From NCBI GenBank assembly GCA_008692225.1, contig VICG01000015.1:265001-329000 (forward strand): 64,000 bases of DNA, in the 5' to 3' direction. The notes beneath the pieces are model-generated. The model was not told the DNA's origin. It ran no database searches and was given only the letters and a program-made list of their open reading frames with translations. The DNA comes from Monilinia fructicola (taxonomy: Eukaryota > Ascomycota > Leotiomycetes > Helotiales > Sclerotiniaceae). Positions 34,597-47,047 of the stretch are shown here, piece by piece. The translations under genes and the position numbers were made by a program. Each line of letters starts with the position of its first letter. The stretch's first letter is position 1.

Positions 34597-36142
34597 TTCT
34601 CCCTCCCTCCCAGTTCCAAGTCCTATCACCGATCGTTCTTCTCGTCCTGGTCCAGCAACCAGACTTTTAAATGATCTTTTTGACGAAATGGATCAACTTG
34701 ATACGCCTGAATCAATCGATTCTTCCTACATTGTGATCGCTGCATCTAGTCATGCACCCTCAAGAGCTAGATCTAGAACCGAAACTTCGAACCTTGTGCT
34801 CGACTCACAATATATCTCCAGTCAACCACCTACCTCCCGAAGTTCCATGACTCCAGATCAGCAAGATGATTCTCCACTTACCCATTTCCGTCATCACGTC
34901 AATTCTACAGAAGATCTCCTGGAGCTTACTTCCAAGATCAAAGAAATCAGAACCAGAAACGGCCCATTCGTCAATGGAAATCCAGAATTCATTTCCAACT
35001 CCTTTCCAAATCCCAAGCTTAGAAGCTCTCTACGTTCGAAAGCATCCACAAATTCTCGAGAAGAGCATCGAACCATGATCCAAAAGTTGAAAGAAACATT
35101 TGAATCATCTCAATTTCTTACAGGGGCTCAAATGCGAGCAATGGCCCCTAAAGTATTCTATACACCAGCTCCTAAGCAAGGTACCAAGGGCAAGGGCAGG
35201 GGAAAAGAAAAGGTAAATTTGGAGGTGGATGAAATGGAGGAAAAAGCTGTTGAGATTCTTGAAGCTTTGTTTGGGGAGCTGAATGAGAGAGATGCAGGTT
35301 CTAGTGAAGATGAATGGAAGACTGCTGATCAACTCATTGTTGGTGTTGTCAATAAGAACAACAGCGAAGATGATAACGATGGCAAGAACAAAAACAAGAA
35401 GAAAAACAAAGACAAGGGCAAGGGAAAGGAAGTTGAAGCTGAAAATATCGTTGATATCAACCACTCCATAGAATACGAGGAAGGCGAGACAAGCGCGCAG
35501 ACCTCCTTGACTGCGAAGACGAAAGATCCCGAGCCCCCCGAACTCAACATCAATCTTTTCGACGAAGAAAACAGCGACGATGATGACGAGCATCTAGCTC
35601 AAGTACAGCACGACATCAACATGTCGCTTCGACACACGAACTTCGAGCGCACCGCTGAAGACACCGATCCCCCACAAGAGCACACGCCGCGATCCTCTCC
35701 CGGGGCGTCTGACGAAACATCCTCCGCACAATACGGCTCAAGAGACGAGGAAACATCAACGCATTCCCCACACGATATCCCAGAGCATTTCCCCATCGCG
35801 CACCTGCACGCGATAGCGGAACACGAGGAGGAAATCGACGGATGGGATAAGAGCGGTAGTGAGAAGTCGTTCAGCACGGCTCCTAGCATCCAACTACATG
35901 CCCAAGATGCGGGCACACATGAGAAAGACACGGAACTAGGAGACGAATGGAGTGACGCTGATATTGAAGACTGCACCCCTCCCGAAAGCGTGATTGATGG
36001 CTCGGATACTAGTTCGAGTGCTGTGAGTAGCGCCGATGATGGGGCGGGAGAAAACGATTTGCAGCTTGGGATGGCGGCGTTGGCTACGGGGGTGATGGCT
36101 GCGAGTTTGTGGATGATTGAGAGGAGGATGGGGATTTGCTAG
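34556..36142 (+). CDS. Acidic disordered protein with C-terminal hydrophobic tail
   Basis: Intronless, 528 aa. The frame opens at 34514 with a TTG; the first ATG is 34556 (AAAAAGATG context, MSSSEPLPPKHYHD). I do not recognise a family. What can be seen: a Ser/Pro-rich N terminus; a short ordered-looking patch PATRLLNDLFDEMDQLD (about 36-52); LTSKIKEIRTRNGPF (about 124-138); a helical stretch around MEEKAVEILEALFGEL; a Lys-rich tract KNKNKKKNKDKGKGK; then a long Asp/Glu/Ser-rich region. The last residues, LGMAALATGVMAASLWMIE then RRMGIC, form a single hydrophobic segment with a short basic tail, as in tail-anchored membrane proteins. The frame is intact, and GC-richer sequence with polar codons supports coding. 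Function unknown. Confidence 0.7.
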   Translation: MSSSEPLPPKHYHDSPSLPVPSPITDRSSRPGPATRLLNDLFDEMDQLDTPESIDSSYIVIAASSHAPSRARSRTETSNLVLDSQYISSQPPTSRSSMTPDQQDDSPLTHFRHHVNSTEDLLELTSKIKEIRTRNGPFVNGNPEFISNSFPNPKLRSSLRSKASTNSREEHRTMIQKLKETFESSQFLTGAQMRAMAPKVFYTPAPKQGTKGKGRGKEKVNLEVDEMEEKAVEILEALFGELNERDAGSSEDEWKTADQLIVGVVNKNNSEDDNDGKNKNKKKNKDKGKGKEVEAENIVDINHSIEYEEGETSAQTSLTAKTKDPEPPELNINLFDEENSDDDDEHLAQVQHDINMSLRHTNFERTAEDTDPPQEHTPRSSPGASDETSSAQYGSRDEETSTHSPHDIPEHFPIAHLHAIAEHEEEIDGWDKSGSEKSFSTAPSIQLHAQDAGTHEKDTELGDEWSDADIEDCTPPESVIDGSDTSSSAVSSADDGAGENDLQLGMAALATGVMAASLWMIERRMGIC

Positions 36143-37530
36143 ATTGGTGGGGTTGGGGGGGGGAATTGTGGAGAGGGGTGATCGGTAGGGGGAAGTTCAA
36201 AGTCAACTTATGGTAGATGGGATAGAATGGATGAGTCTTTGGATCTCCCGTGCATGAAGTAGATTAATATTCATATCTTGCATAATGCTGTGCGCTGTGC
36301 GCTGTGATTAGTTTCTTGGTTCATATTCCCAAGGCTTACACGGCCATCGATTTTGAACATATCAATTATCCCAACAGCCATACAACTTATAGATTCAATA
36401 AACCCCTCAAAGTCATCTCCTAACCATAGTGTAACATTCAAAAGATGTGGAAGCTCGTTGATACCCACAGCTTTGAACACCCCTTCATAATCACTATAAT
36501 CATCACTTGGCCTTGAAAAATCATATTAAACATCTCCTCATCACCACTCTGCAAACCACTCTCCAAATCACCCAACAAAGAACCTTCGATATCGAATCCA
36601 TTCTACAAAAAAAACCAATCATCGCATCCATCTCTCTAACCCTAAACCTTATATTTCTCTACAAACACAAGGCCAAAATTGAAAGATGACAATGACAACC
36701 AATCATCACCCACCTACCAGCATAACCCGCCCTCTCGCTAATCCCCCAACCCAGCGCTGCCCTCCCATCCATCATCCGCAACACCGCACACCTCCTCGAC
36801 GACCAAAAGCCCCCAGCCCAGAAAACCCAAGTGCAGAAACTACAATAGATATACAAAATTACGATAAGATGAGAACCAGCAATTGCCTCCTGTACTCGCG
36901 CCCCGATTTCCCAACGAATGAGTTCCCCAATCGAGCGTCCGCGCCGTAATTCCCAAATATCCTACTCTATCACCCCGTTGCGTGGACTGTAGTTCCGAGT
37001 TACCTACCAACTTGCTGCATCGTATTAGCTTGTAGATTTCTATCATCACATCTTTACTATTTCGTAGATCGGTATGAGATGTTCATACGAGTGTAATGAT
37101 AGATACGGCAATACACCCACTAGTCGATTCCTCAATGTTCGTACAAACACGCAACAAGTACAACACAACCGACGGCGGAATTCCAGGGCCCAAGATCCAA
37201 AAGCCGCCGTATGGAAAGTTTCGCTTCGCGGAAGTGCTTAAATAGAGGGACGTTTGCGCGCTGGAGATGCTTTCTGATGTATCTTGTAAGGGTTCATGAG
37301 AACTAAGGATAATCAACATCCACAATCCACAACTAGAAACCAGAACAACGCAAACTCAGAGATCGAAGAACGGAAGATAGTCTCGAGTTATCCTTCCATC
37401 CATCTATTCGTTCATTCATTTATTCGTTTTTTCCACAAAGATAAAGCACAACACACCACAGCACAGCACGCTCAACTGGTCCATCAAGCTCTCCTCTCGA
37501 CACCGATTTGATATCCAGCAAACCATCACC
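36143..37530. other. Intergenic region
   Basis: No gene supported. 36500-36850 is strongly C/A-rich and almost free of GT dinucleotides, which leaves short open frames (one of 60 codons at 36507) by composition. The promoter of the next gene includes a CATTCATTTATTCG stretch near 37410. Confidence 0.4.
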
Positions 37531-40246
37531 ATGCCTCCCAATTCCCCAACCAACCACCCCGAGATCCCCAAAATCACAACCAGACCATGGAGTCGCGAAA
37601 TTTCCAAGCCGTTGTTCTCTCAAACAAGGAAGTGCTTTGATATCGAGGACGAGGAAGAAATCGACGATGAATCTGACGACAATTCCGAAAGCAGATTCGA
37701 GATGAAGTATAAAAAAGGAACGGAGAAGTGTCTTGAAACAAGCAAGGGAGATACGACGGCTGAACACAGCAACGGTAATCAAAATGATAAACCAAGCTCC
37801 TATCCACCCTCCACACTAGCCACCAACACAACCTACGACGAAACCCCCGTGAGACCCAGCACACCCCCCCAAGGGCTCCCCCCAAACGAATCCTCAGCCC
37901 CCCCAAGCCCCACAACCGATGAGCTCCTCCAATACGCAACAGACACCCGACTTTTTTGCCGTGCAAACCCCCCTACCCCCAGGAACGTCTCCGCCCGCGT
38001 CAGCGGAAGAAATGGAAGATCTGGCGCGTCTACGCGCGGCCATTAGTCGTCCCCGGAATGGCAAATTACCGAATCCCAGGCCTCATCCCAGGACCAAGAC
38101 CGCATTCCCAGGGACGAAAATCCGAGATTGCGCCCACTCGGCTGTGACTCAAGCTCCGTTGGCGGGCATGGGGTTGAAGATCAAAGGTTTGCCCGAGCCG
38201 TTGACCAGTGCGATCGTGGAGCCATGGGGCTTTCAAGAGCGTTCGCTTTCGCTTGCTCGAGAGGGGAATGTACGGCCTCGTGGGACTGTACCTGGCACGT
38301 CTCGAATTGCAGGGTTGGAGTCTCCTGGTTTATCGGATTTGGCGAGCTATGCAAATGAGGCGAATCTTTTTGATGGGCCGCGACCGGGGTGGGCGCGCAG
38401 TCCTGAGATTTCGGAGGAGGTTCGGTCTTTGGATATCGGGGAAGGACGAATCCATCAGTCTTTGGTTTTACCACAGAGTCCTGTTTTGGGGGATCGAAGC
38501 TCGTCGGATGGTTCGAGAGCAGGCGTGTTGATTGACGATGGAGCATCGCTATCCGAGCCCATTTTCTCCGAATTACAATCATCTCCCCGGCGAGATTTCT
38601 CGGACGGAATTTCCGCCATTGGGCCTGCGTCGGAAAGTTCAGAGAATTCAGATCCTCCTATCTTTGTGAAATCAGCGCGAGCCTTGAGCGAAAGGAACGC
38701 TCCACCTGGTTTTCATCTTCCTACTATCTCTGAAGTGGGTTATCATACTCATCCACCACCAGCTGATAGTCCTCCCAACGCCCAACTCAACTTTGATATG
38801 TGGGTCGAGATCGCATATGCAATTGGTGTTCCAGCCAAGGCATCTCATCCCCTCACCGCAAATGCATTACAGCGTCGAACTCGCAAAGATACGATGGCCG
38901 CGCTGAGGGCCGGATATACAGAAAGCGAGATTTCTCAAGGTGCATTGCGACGAGATGAAATCCTCGCATGGATCAATTCTGGGGCTTTGGATGATGGAAT
39001 TGATGGTAGTATGGATGGAAGACCATTTATCGTTTCCTTGCCTTCTCTTTGGAGTTCTGAGTCTACGCAGTATTGGGGCTTTGAATATGTGGAAATGTAT
39101 TGGAGGGCCGCGCCAGGAAAGTTTAGGCGGGTGATGGATTGGGTTCAGGATGTGGAGGGGAGTGTCGGGGGTAGAGAGTCATTGACGGATGAGGTTTATG
39201 GAGTTTTGGAGGAGGGTGAGGAAATTGTTCATCGGTCGGTAAGTGAGCCGGAGAAGGATAGCGAGAAGCTATCAGAGGATGAGCAAGATGGCGGTGTATT
39301 GATTGATCCTACATCAAGACCGAATCCGAGACTTCAGATGATTAGCGACCTTTTTCATGTAAGGGAGCTAAGACGATTGGGGATGGATGATGGCTCGCCG
39401 ATGTTTCCAAGGATTAATCCTAAGGAGCTCAGAAACAATGGGGGACCTGGAGAAAATGCAAGAACCAAAGCCTTGAATCTAAGCGAAAGAATTGCCCGGG
39501 GTGCTCATCAAAGACAAGAGAGGTTGATGGGTGATTTATTTCCCACTGTGATGCCCAACCAACCCTCCAACATCGAGAGTATTCTTTCTGGATTAAGTGG
39601 CCCTATTAGAATGGGAAATTTTTTGGGACCACAAGTCAGTGGGGGCGATAAGACTTCTCAAGATCCAACCACTAAAGATGGTCTCTCGCCCACCGAACCT
39701 GGCACTGGCGATTCGCTTCTTCCCACAAAGAATAACTCCAATACAATACCACTTCGTAATTCCAACATGTCAACAACGACCCCAGAGATAGCCATCCACA
39801 GACAAAAGAATAAATCACTATTCCCACTCCCCTATTTCCATCCACGTCTCCAAACCCAGACCAGCCAAACTCCTCATTTCTCTATTTCCCGAGCCGTCGG
39901 GACCCGCAACATACAGCCACAAGCCCACAACACTACATCCCCCCACCTTACGCACGCCATAAGAGCCAGCCCCTATCTATTTCCTCTCTCCGAAGTCTTG
40001 CCTTCCAAGATCCTCGAACTACATCGGCCCATGAGTCAAATTGTCACGAGTGATAAAGGTAGTATACCAGGTCATGTTAACAACAGCTTTAGGGAGTTTC
40101 AAAAGCTTTGGGAGGAGCGGAGAAATATTAGGGGATGGTGGATGGAGGGAGGGGTCGAGGAGAAATATGACAAGCTTTCTAAACCTTCGAGGGTAGATGA
40201 GGTTCCTAATGTGGTTGAGAGAAGTACAATGACGGTGGAAGATTAG
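37531..40246 (+). CDS. Large hypothetical disordered protein, one frameshift
   Basis: Start ATG 37531 in a CATCACCATG context. The first frame (MPPNSPTNHPEIPKI...) stays open to 38046; the main frame runs from before 37919 to 40246. A run of six T at 37952-37957 joins them: with five T the text reads TDTRLFAVQTPLPPGTSPP, then EEMEDLARLRAAIS, giving about 904 aa. Without repair, two overlapping frames of 171 and 775 codons remain. No known domain is recognised. The N terminus is acidic and Ser/Pro-rich. A more ordered part lies near 38790-39130: LNFDMWVEIAYAIGVPAKA, SEISQGALRRDEILAWINSG, and a Trp/Tyr-rich STQYWGFEYVEMYWRAAP, followed by FRRVMDWVQDVEG. The C-terminal third is basic and Ser/Thr-rich. 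Possibly lineage-specific; function unknown. Confidence 0.7.
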
Positions 40247-42464
40247 ATCTGGAGTAATGTAGAGTAGGATATTCAGAGGAAATGTTGAGGTTAAGTTTAT
40301 GGGAAATTGTGGAGGAGGAAGGGAATGAAAAGGGACATGGAGATGAAGGGGGGAAAATAAATCAAAGACGAATACTTATTGATTTATTGGTAGAAAAGAT
40401 ACTGCGGTTTACATTTCAAGAGTTATGATAGTACAAAATTATCTCAAGAACTATAAAGTTGCAATTTTGATAAAAGCTCCAGGCAAGAACTACTGTTGCT
40501 CAACTATTGATATTAGTTTCAAGTCACTTCTTCGACCCAAGTATTTCATTTCAATGCCTTGTAACTCAATTAAGTTGGTTGTTGGGCATGAATCTGAAGG
40601 GAGGGGGGAACACTGAAAGAGACTAAAAGGGGTTGTTTATGTTTGGTTGAGTTGGGCTTGGGCGAGGTCAATGAGAGATACGGTAAAGTTCATATCCTTT
40701 TCACTTAAGAAGAATCTAATCCACTTCTTTGACTAAATATACCAAGTAGACATGGTGATAGCAATTTAGAGTCATCAAACTGGAAAAGTATACTAATAGA
40801 GTAGCAAAACAACAATAATAAGGAAATTGTATGGATAGGAACAAATGGGGATTTATTATTGAAATCATGCTTTGGTAGTCAGAGATCTAATATGCATATC
40901 TCCTTGAACATTTTGTGATTAGATGGTTATATAATCTTACAATTGACAAGGTAGTGTTTCTCTAATTTGTCTAGTTTGAGAAATTGAATCAGATGCTGAT
41001 TATTGGAATCTTGGCGATATGGTATTTATTTGATAATGGTAAACCTTTATAGATAATTGATCTTCAAGTTAAGTATATGAGTATATATTAATACTTATAT
41101 ACTCTCCCTCTTAGACGTTGAATAACAGTGGGAATACATGAGAAATCAAGACTTTAGTTTCTGCTGGTACTTTATTTCAGTAGTAGTAATAGTAGTAGTA
41201 GTGGTAGTAGTAGTAACAGTGATAGTAGTAATAGTAATAATAGTAATAATAGTAATAATAGTAATAATAGTAATAATAGTAATAATAGTAATAATAGTAA
41301 TAATAGTAATAATAGTAATAATAGTAATAATAGTAATAATAGTAATAATAGTAATAATAGTAATAATAGTAATAATAGTAATAATAGTAATAGTAGTAGT
41401 AGTAGTAGGAGCTAAAGAATCTGATTGCTATTATATATTTGATATATGAAGAAAACTAAGAGGAAATCCATCACAGACATTCAATCATTACCTCTGAAAA
41501 AACAAAAGAGATGAGTTTTGCGAGAAGGAAATGATCCAAGTCTAGTCATTGCAGTGTTTGAAGAAAGGTAGTTTCTTTTGGTTTCGTGCTTGTGTTCATT
41601 TGAATATATAGAAACATAAAAAAGGTGTGACTACCTAGTAGACAGTAAGATTGATGAGAGAGAGGATGTTTGATAGCTAGAAATGATACAACTGGCAAAC
41701 TGGCAAACTGTCCAACAGAGATAATGAAGATCTAGAGATTGTGATCGTATCCATAGTGATCGTATCTATATATATAAAGAGCTTGATAGAAAGACTGTAG
41801 ATGCTGTTCATATGAAGACTAGGTGTAGACTTGAAGTGATGTACACGTATACATAGCTTCAGAGAGGGATAAGTGAGTGAATGAAAGAACTACTTCCAGA
41901 AAAGATGTATTGTATATATCCATGGATTGTCAAGTTATCCATGCCCAGGTGGATCTTATTACTTCCAATTGGCGGAAGATGATGATGACATCACATGATT
42001 CCTATGAATGAAGTTGAATGAAGATATACTTGTTCATATCAATGTTCTGAATGAATCACTTTCGTATGCATGGGGTGGAATGAATACATTCTGTGCTTAG
42101 TCAGCTCGCACGTGATCACATGAGCACAGACCTCTGATGGTAGGTGATCTTGGGTGGGGCCAAGCTTTATCTTCGGAAGATTCCATGTTAAAAGATATTA
42201 TTAGAGCAAACACCTACTCAAGTACTCCATACAACCAAACCACCACCAAAACAAAGTATCAAAACTGTTTTCTTCTGAATAACAACATTCTGTCATTCAT
42301 TTCTCATTCCTTCTTACTTACCTTTTATCTGCTCTTGGAAATCAACATCCATTCTCTCATTTTCAAAACATCACACAACAGATCTTCGGAGAATTTTAAC
42401 CAACAAACCAACATTCATTCGTTCGTACCAAATCCTCAAAATCGCGGGGTAGATCGAAGGAAAA
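40247..42464. other. Intergenic region and HD-gene promoter
   Basis: No gene. It holds the AATAGT microsatellite (41180-41405), a TGGCAAACTGGCAAAC duplication near 41694, and a CA-rich leader (42215-42440) before the HD-domain gene. A 111-codon frame starting at 42137 runs through this leader and is not supported. Confidence 0.5.
41180..41405. repeat. (AATAGT)n microsatellite
   Basis: TAG/TAA triplets settle into about 28 near-perfect AATAGT hexamers between 41228 and 41392, then TAG triplets. The 103-codon frame across it, encoding valine/isoleucine repeats, is an artefact. Confidence 0.95.
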
Positions 42465-43447
42465 ATGTCTAATATTACCAAGGAAGCAAGAGACAAGGCT
42501 GGTGGTAAGTCGCACAACTTCTTTTGGGTTTGACCACATTCATTCTATATTTATATACCATCTGTCCATCTGCATGACATTTGTGATACGTCCTAACCAA
42601 AGCTAATAGATCCTACTCTTCTTGAAGCTATTAAAGCTCAACAATCATGGTCGGTGGAGAAAGTTATTGCGGCGGAATTTCCAATCGTTCCCAAGGAGAA
42701 TACCGAGTCACCGGTACCATTCTTTCATATGTTGGAGAGATTGAAGACTACAAAACGTGAAGGATGGCGTAGGTTTGGCATTGATCGGTATGTTTGATGG
42801 AAAAATTAATGGATTGAGTGATATAAGCTAATATATGTTTTTCCAGAGGAGAATCCATCTCGGATCATATGTATCGAATGTCTTTAATCACCATGTTCGC
42901 ACCTGAATCTCTCGCTGCAAAAATTAATATTCCTCATTGTACAAAAGATGGCTCTCGTTCATGACATGGCAGAAGCACTTGTGGGAGATATCACACCCGT
43001 TGATGGAGTACCAAAGTCCGAAAAGAACCGACGTGAAGCTACAACTATGGATTACTTCACCAAAAGTTTATTGGGCCGCGTCAATGGAGGACTGACCGGT
43101 CAACAGATTCAAGATATCTGGCAAGAATATGAAGATTCCGTTACGTTGGAGAGTAAATTCGTTCATGATGTGGATAAGATTGAATTGATTCTTCAAATGG
43201 TGGAATATGAACGTTCTGAGAAACCACAGCTAGATTTGGGAGAATTCACATGGGTTGCTACGAAGATTGTTCTTCCTGAAGTTCAAGCTTGGGCCGAGGA
43301 AAATTTTGAAGGAGAGAGAGAGAATTTTGGGCCGGGAGGAAACATTTGGTGTATACGGATGAAGAGAAACCTGATGCCAAGAAGGTTGCTCAAGCGGATG
43401 AGTATTATGGAGGAAAGGAAAATGAGAGCACAAATGGGAAAGCTTAA
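42465..43447 (+). CDS. HD-domain 5'-deoxynucleotidase (HDDC2/YGK1 family), two frameshifts
   Basis: Exons 42465-42504, 42610-42787 and 42847 onward. Introns: GTAAGT to TAG and GTATGT to CAG. The protein begins MSNITKEARDKAGDPTLLEA and contains the HDDC2 signatures FFHMLERLKTTKREGWRRFG, SDHMYRMSLITMF (metal-binding His), MALVHDMAEALVGDITP (HD pair) and FVHDVDKIELILQMVEYE (distal Asp). The family removes phosphate from deoxyribonucleoside 5'-monophosphates. One extra A in the AAAA at 42943-42946 splits exon 3 just before MALVHDMAEA. A second change in the GA run 43312-43322 (one base missing or two extra) separates it from the natural tail WAGRKHLVYTDEEKPDAKK and YYGGKENES, which ends at 43447; unrepaired, the frame ends at 43463. 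All catalytic residues are present, so sequence error is likely. Confidence 0.85.
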
Positions 43448-43463
43448 AGGGATTGAAAGGTAG

Positions 43464-45511
43464 CTAAGGGACAGTAATGCATGAGAGGCGTTGGGTGGTA
43501 GATATGATGCTTTTGCAAGAGATATTAGATATTAGTTACGAGATACCAGATACCAGATACCAGATACCATATTATCAGACATCAGATACCAGTATAACAA
43601 TTTCGAAACATCCATGGACACTTTTGATGGTAGATAGAATGAATACTAGATATAAAAAATACACAGAAATAAGAATCAATGAATCCATGGATCAATGAAT
43701 TACTAATGAATTAACAAATCAATGATTCAATCATCAATGAAATAGTATTCATTTGATACACATATACATCTACATCTACATCTACATGTACATGTACACC
43801 TACTTGTATATCCACCCATGAACATCTACGTCTACCCAAGCCAAGCCAAGCCAAGCCAAGCCAATCTAATCTAATCTAATCTATACCAAGTATAGTCTAC
43901 CAGTACAGAATGGATCTCCATCCATCCATCCATCCATCCATCCATCCCAACTAACCCAAACCAATCTTCCCTACGTACCTTGAATATCCCAAGGGTTCTT
44001 CAGTTCTCAACCCTTCCCTCCCCCTGCCTTCCCTTCACCCCCATCTCCAATCCCATACATGCTCCTCTTCGCGCCTACCAAACTATCTCTCATTCATCCA
44101 TCCAATCATCCAATCACCCATCTATCCATCCATCCATCCATCCATCCATCCAATCATCCATCCCCTCCTTTACTGTAGCATCCATCACCCTACCTATCCA
44201 CACTCTGAACCCCCCGCTCCTCCCCCGCCCCTCCCCCCTTCCCTAAATCGGCTATGAGGAAGAATGTGTTGTGCTAGTTACTGCTTCTGCTGCCGCTAAT
44301 GCTACTGCTAATGCTACTGCTAATGCTAATGCTACCGCTAATGCCATGTACATGTACCTACCACCCGTTCAAGACATGGGAGTTGTACAGAGGGAGTATT
44401 GTATTGTATTGATTTGATTTGATTTTCTGTTTACCAAGTTAGTTGGGTTGGGTTGGTTGGTTACCTATTTTGTTGGGTTGCTGTGGTGAATGGGATGGGT
44501 GGATGAGTGAATGAGTGAGTGAGTGAGTGAGTAAATGGATGATGGTTAGGATTTTTTATTTTTGTTTTTGCTTTTGCTTTTGCTTCTGCTTTTTGTTAGA
44601 GGGGGGAAAAAGGAATAAATAATAAATAAATAAATGAATGAATAAATGAATGGGGATGAATAGAATGAGATGAGATATAATAATATATAATTAGAGTGAA
44701 TAGAAAGGATGGAATAATATAAATATAATATACTTAAGAGTTTAAAAGGTTTAGATGTTTATTTTATTATATCTAGCTTTATTTTATATATATTATATTA
44801 GTTTATTTACTAATATATTTACTAAAGTATTTATTAATTTATTTATTAATTATTTTATTAATTTATTTATTTATTTATTTATTTATTATTTATTAATTTA
44901 TTTATTAATTTATTTATTAGTTTATTTACTAATATATTTATTAATTTATTTATTAATTTATTTACTAATTATTTACTAATTTATTTATTAATTTATTTAT
45001 TAGTTTATTTATTAATTATTTACTAATTTATTTACTAATTTATTTATTAATTTATTTATTAGTTTATTTATTAATTTATTAATTAATTTACTATTTAATT
45101 TATTTACTAATTATAATTAATATATAATTTCTTATTATTTTAATAAATATTACTCTTTACCTTTAATACTCACTATAAATCAATATTAATGCCGTATTAA
45201 CTATAGTATAAATACTAATTAATTACAAGATACACTTATTATACGCCACCTAGCTCCATTTATAATTATATCTACGCCTCGCTCGCCTCGTTTGATAAAT
45301 TCTCAGCCTCGGGATTTTATGGAAGTGGACTCCATCCAGTTCATCCACCCATCAATCATCTGCCGTAAGATTTATTCAACATTCGATAATTCAATAATTT
45401 GATAATTATATCATTGCAATTTTATTAATATCATCATCCAAATCCATCTCCATCTCCTTCCATCAAATAAATAACACTGCAAACATCAACAAATCAACCC
45501 AACTGGAGAAA
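43464..45511. other. Repeat-rich intergenic region
   Basis: No gene. In order: AGATACC units (43540-43590), TACATC units (43764-43800), CCAAG units (43835-43865), CATC arrays (43918-43946, 44092-44165), GCTAATGCTACT units (44282-44345), GAGTGAGT (44510-44530), and the TTTATTAA block at 44800-45115. The start of the next gene is preceded by an A-rich leader with CATC units at 45430-45460. Confidence 0.55.
44800..45115. repeat. (TTTATTAA)n-type low-complexity block
   Basis: Over 300 bp of TTTATTAATTTA units with occasional C or G changes (TTTACTAA, TTTATTAG). The frame across it encodes only Leu/Ile/Tyr repeats. Confidence 0.9.
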
Positions 45512-47047
45512 ATGTCATTTTTCTTCAATTCTCCCCCCATATCGGAAAATCCTTCTGGTAATCTGGGTATGGAATCACCATCTCAAAATGATGTTCAACA
45601 ACATATGTCTGGTGCGAAATCAAATATCTATCTTCCTCCATCGACCCCTTCCGCATCGGCGACTTCTTCCCTTTACCTCTTCGATACGAGATCAACGACC
45701 AGTACGGATATGTTAAATGGTGGAGGTGCAATGGTGGGAAGGAAGAGGATGAGAGATACTCTACCTTATGAATATGGGTATGAACGAGGAAATCAATTTG
45801 ACGACGGAGATTCGAACTTGCTTACTCCTGGAAGTCCTATGCCATTTGTCAACACGAAATATCGATTGGCAGGAGGTTTGGATACACCACAGGCCGATAT
45901 ACAAAATAGGGAACTGGGAAGAGAAAGTGATTATGGAGATATCAAATATCGAAGGGAATTAAGTGATGTGAAGGAGAACTTTGAGATGGATGGTGAAGGT
46001 CAATTCTACCGGGATGAAAATGGTAGGGCGAGGATTAGAGGTAATCCCAAAGGAAATGATAGTGGTGGATGGATCAAACCTGCTCTGAATGTTGTGGGTG
46101 GTGTGGTGGGAAAGGTTTGGGAATTTTGCAAGATGGGTGTGGCTTTTAAAGGTTTCCAAGCTGGGGGTGGGAACGGATATGTTTTTGGAACGACGACACC
46201 CATTGCGCCGGTCGCCGTGGATGAATCGAAAGAGAATCCGTGGGAGGATGAGAAATCTCCTGGGACACCTGTGCCGGATGGTGTTTCGATGGGTGGTATG
46301 GTGGAGAATTATATGGATCAACATTACATCGAACCACAAGAGACTACACCACCCAGACCAGCAAAGAGACGACAAACTAGTTTCACCACGACTCAATCAG
46401 GTCCAGATGATATGTCAAGGAATTGGGTCGTGGTTCCTCAGCCTCCACCACAACCGGAGTATCCATTAGTTCAACAATATCCAACCATGCCTCCTGTACC
46501 AGCAGAGCAGATGCATTCGCCATCCCGCAATCTCAAGCCTCGAGACCCAGGTTATCACAACAAAGAAGTGGAATTGCTAGATATAGTCTGCCTACAGCTA
46601 CGGCATCGAGTCGGAGACATTTGGTTTCACCTCAAATCACATCAAGCAATATGGGCGCAGCCCGAAGACCAAATTATCAAACCACGCGAACGCTCAACCC
46701 CTCTCCAAACCTCTCAAGTTATGGAACGACAAACTATTCAACCCCCTCTCGAACAAATTCTTCTCATATCCCTCGCACTTCTTCACCAGGCGGTTCCCGT
46801 ATCCCGCGTTGGACACCAAATAGTCCTAAGACTGGACCAACAAGTATGATGAATGAAAGTCCAGCGCGCGAGAGAAGCGAAGGAGTGGAAGGCCAGACAA
46901 TTGAGAGAGGAGAGGGAACAGGATGAGATGATGAGAAAGTTTGATAGACAATTGAAGGATCTGATTAGACAGGGTACACAGGCTCTGGGTACAACAGTGG
47001 CGGATATGGAGATTGATGATGATGATGTTTTTGATGGGAGGGGTTAG
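45512..47047 (+). CDS. Conserved-looking hypothetical protein, two compensating frameshifts
   Basis: ATG 45512 (GAGAAAATG context) to TAG 47045-47047, about 511 aa. The first frame covers residues 1 to about 330: a Ser/Thr-rich N terminus, then GWIKPALNVVGGVVGKVWEF and MGVAFKGFQAGGGNGY, a compact hydrophobic/glycine block likely to be the conserved part, then a basic PRPAKRRQTSF (possible nuclear signal) and NWVVVPQPPPQPEYP. Between about 46495 and 46560 the coding frame moves back by one (IPQSQASRPRLSQQRSG, TSSPGGSRIPRWTPNS), and at the GCGCGCG near 46864 it moves forward by one to EAKEWKARQLREEREQDE, a charged helix, ending in an acidic tail. The two shifts cancel, as expected for one missing and one extra base. 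Family not identified; a nuclear or nuclear-envelope role is only a guess. Confidence 0.7.

Noticed and set aside
36507..36949. Two adjacent frames of 60 and 87 codons
   Set aside because: The region is C/A-rich with almost no G, so open frames arise by composition; no donor site links them.
41138..41449. 103-codon frame of valine/isoleucine repeats
   Set aside because: Translation of the AATAGT microsatellite.
42137..42472. 111-codon frame ahead of the HD gene
   Set aside because: It runs through the CA-rich leader and overlaps the HD start in another frame; no family match.
43835..44165. Short direct repeats that could suggest a CRISPR array
   Set aside because: They are plain CCAAG and CATC microsatellites with no spacers, in a eukaryotic genome.
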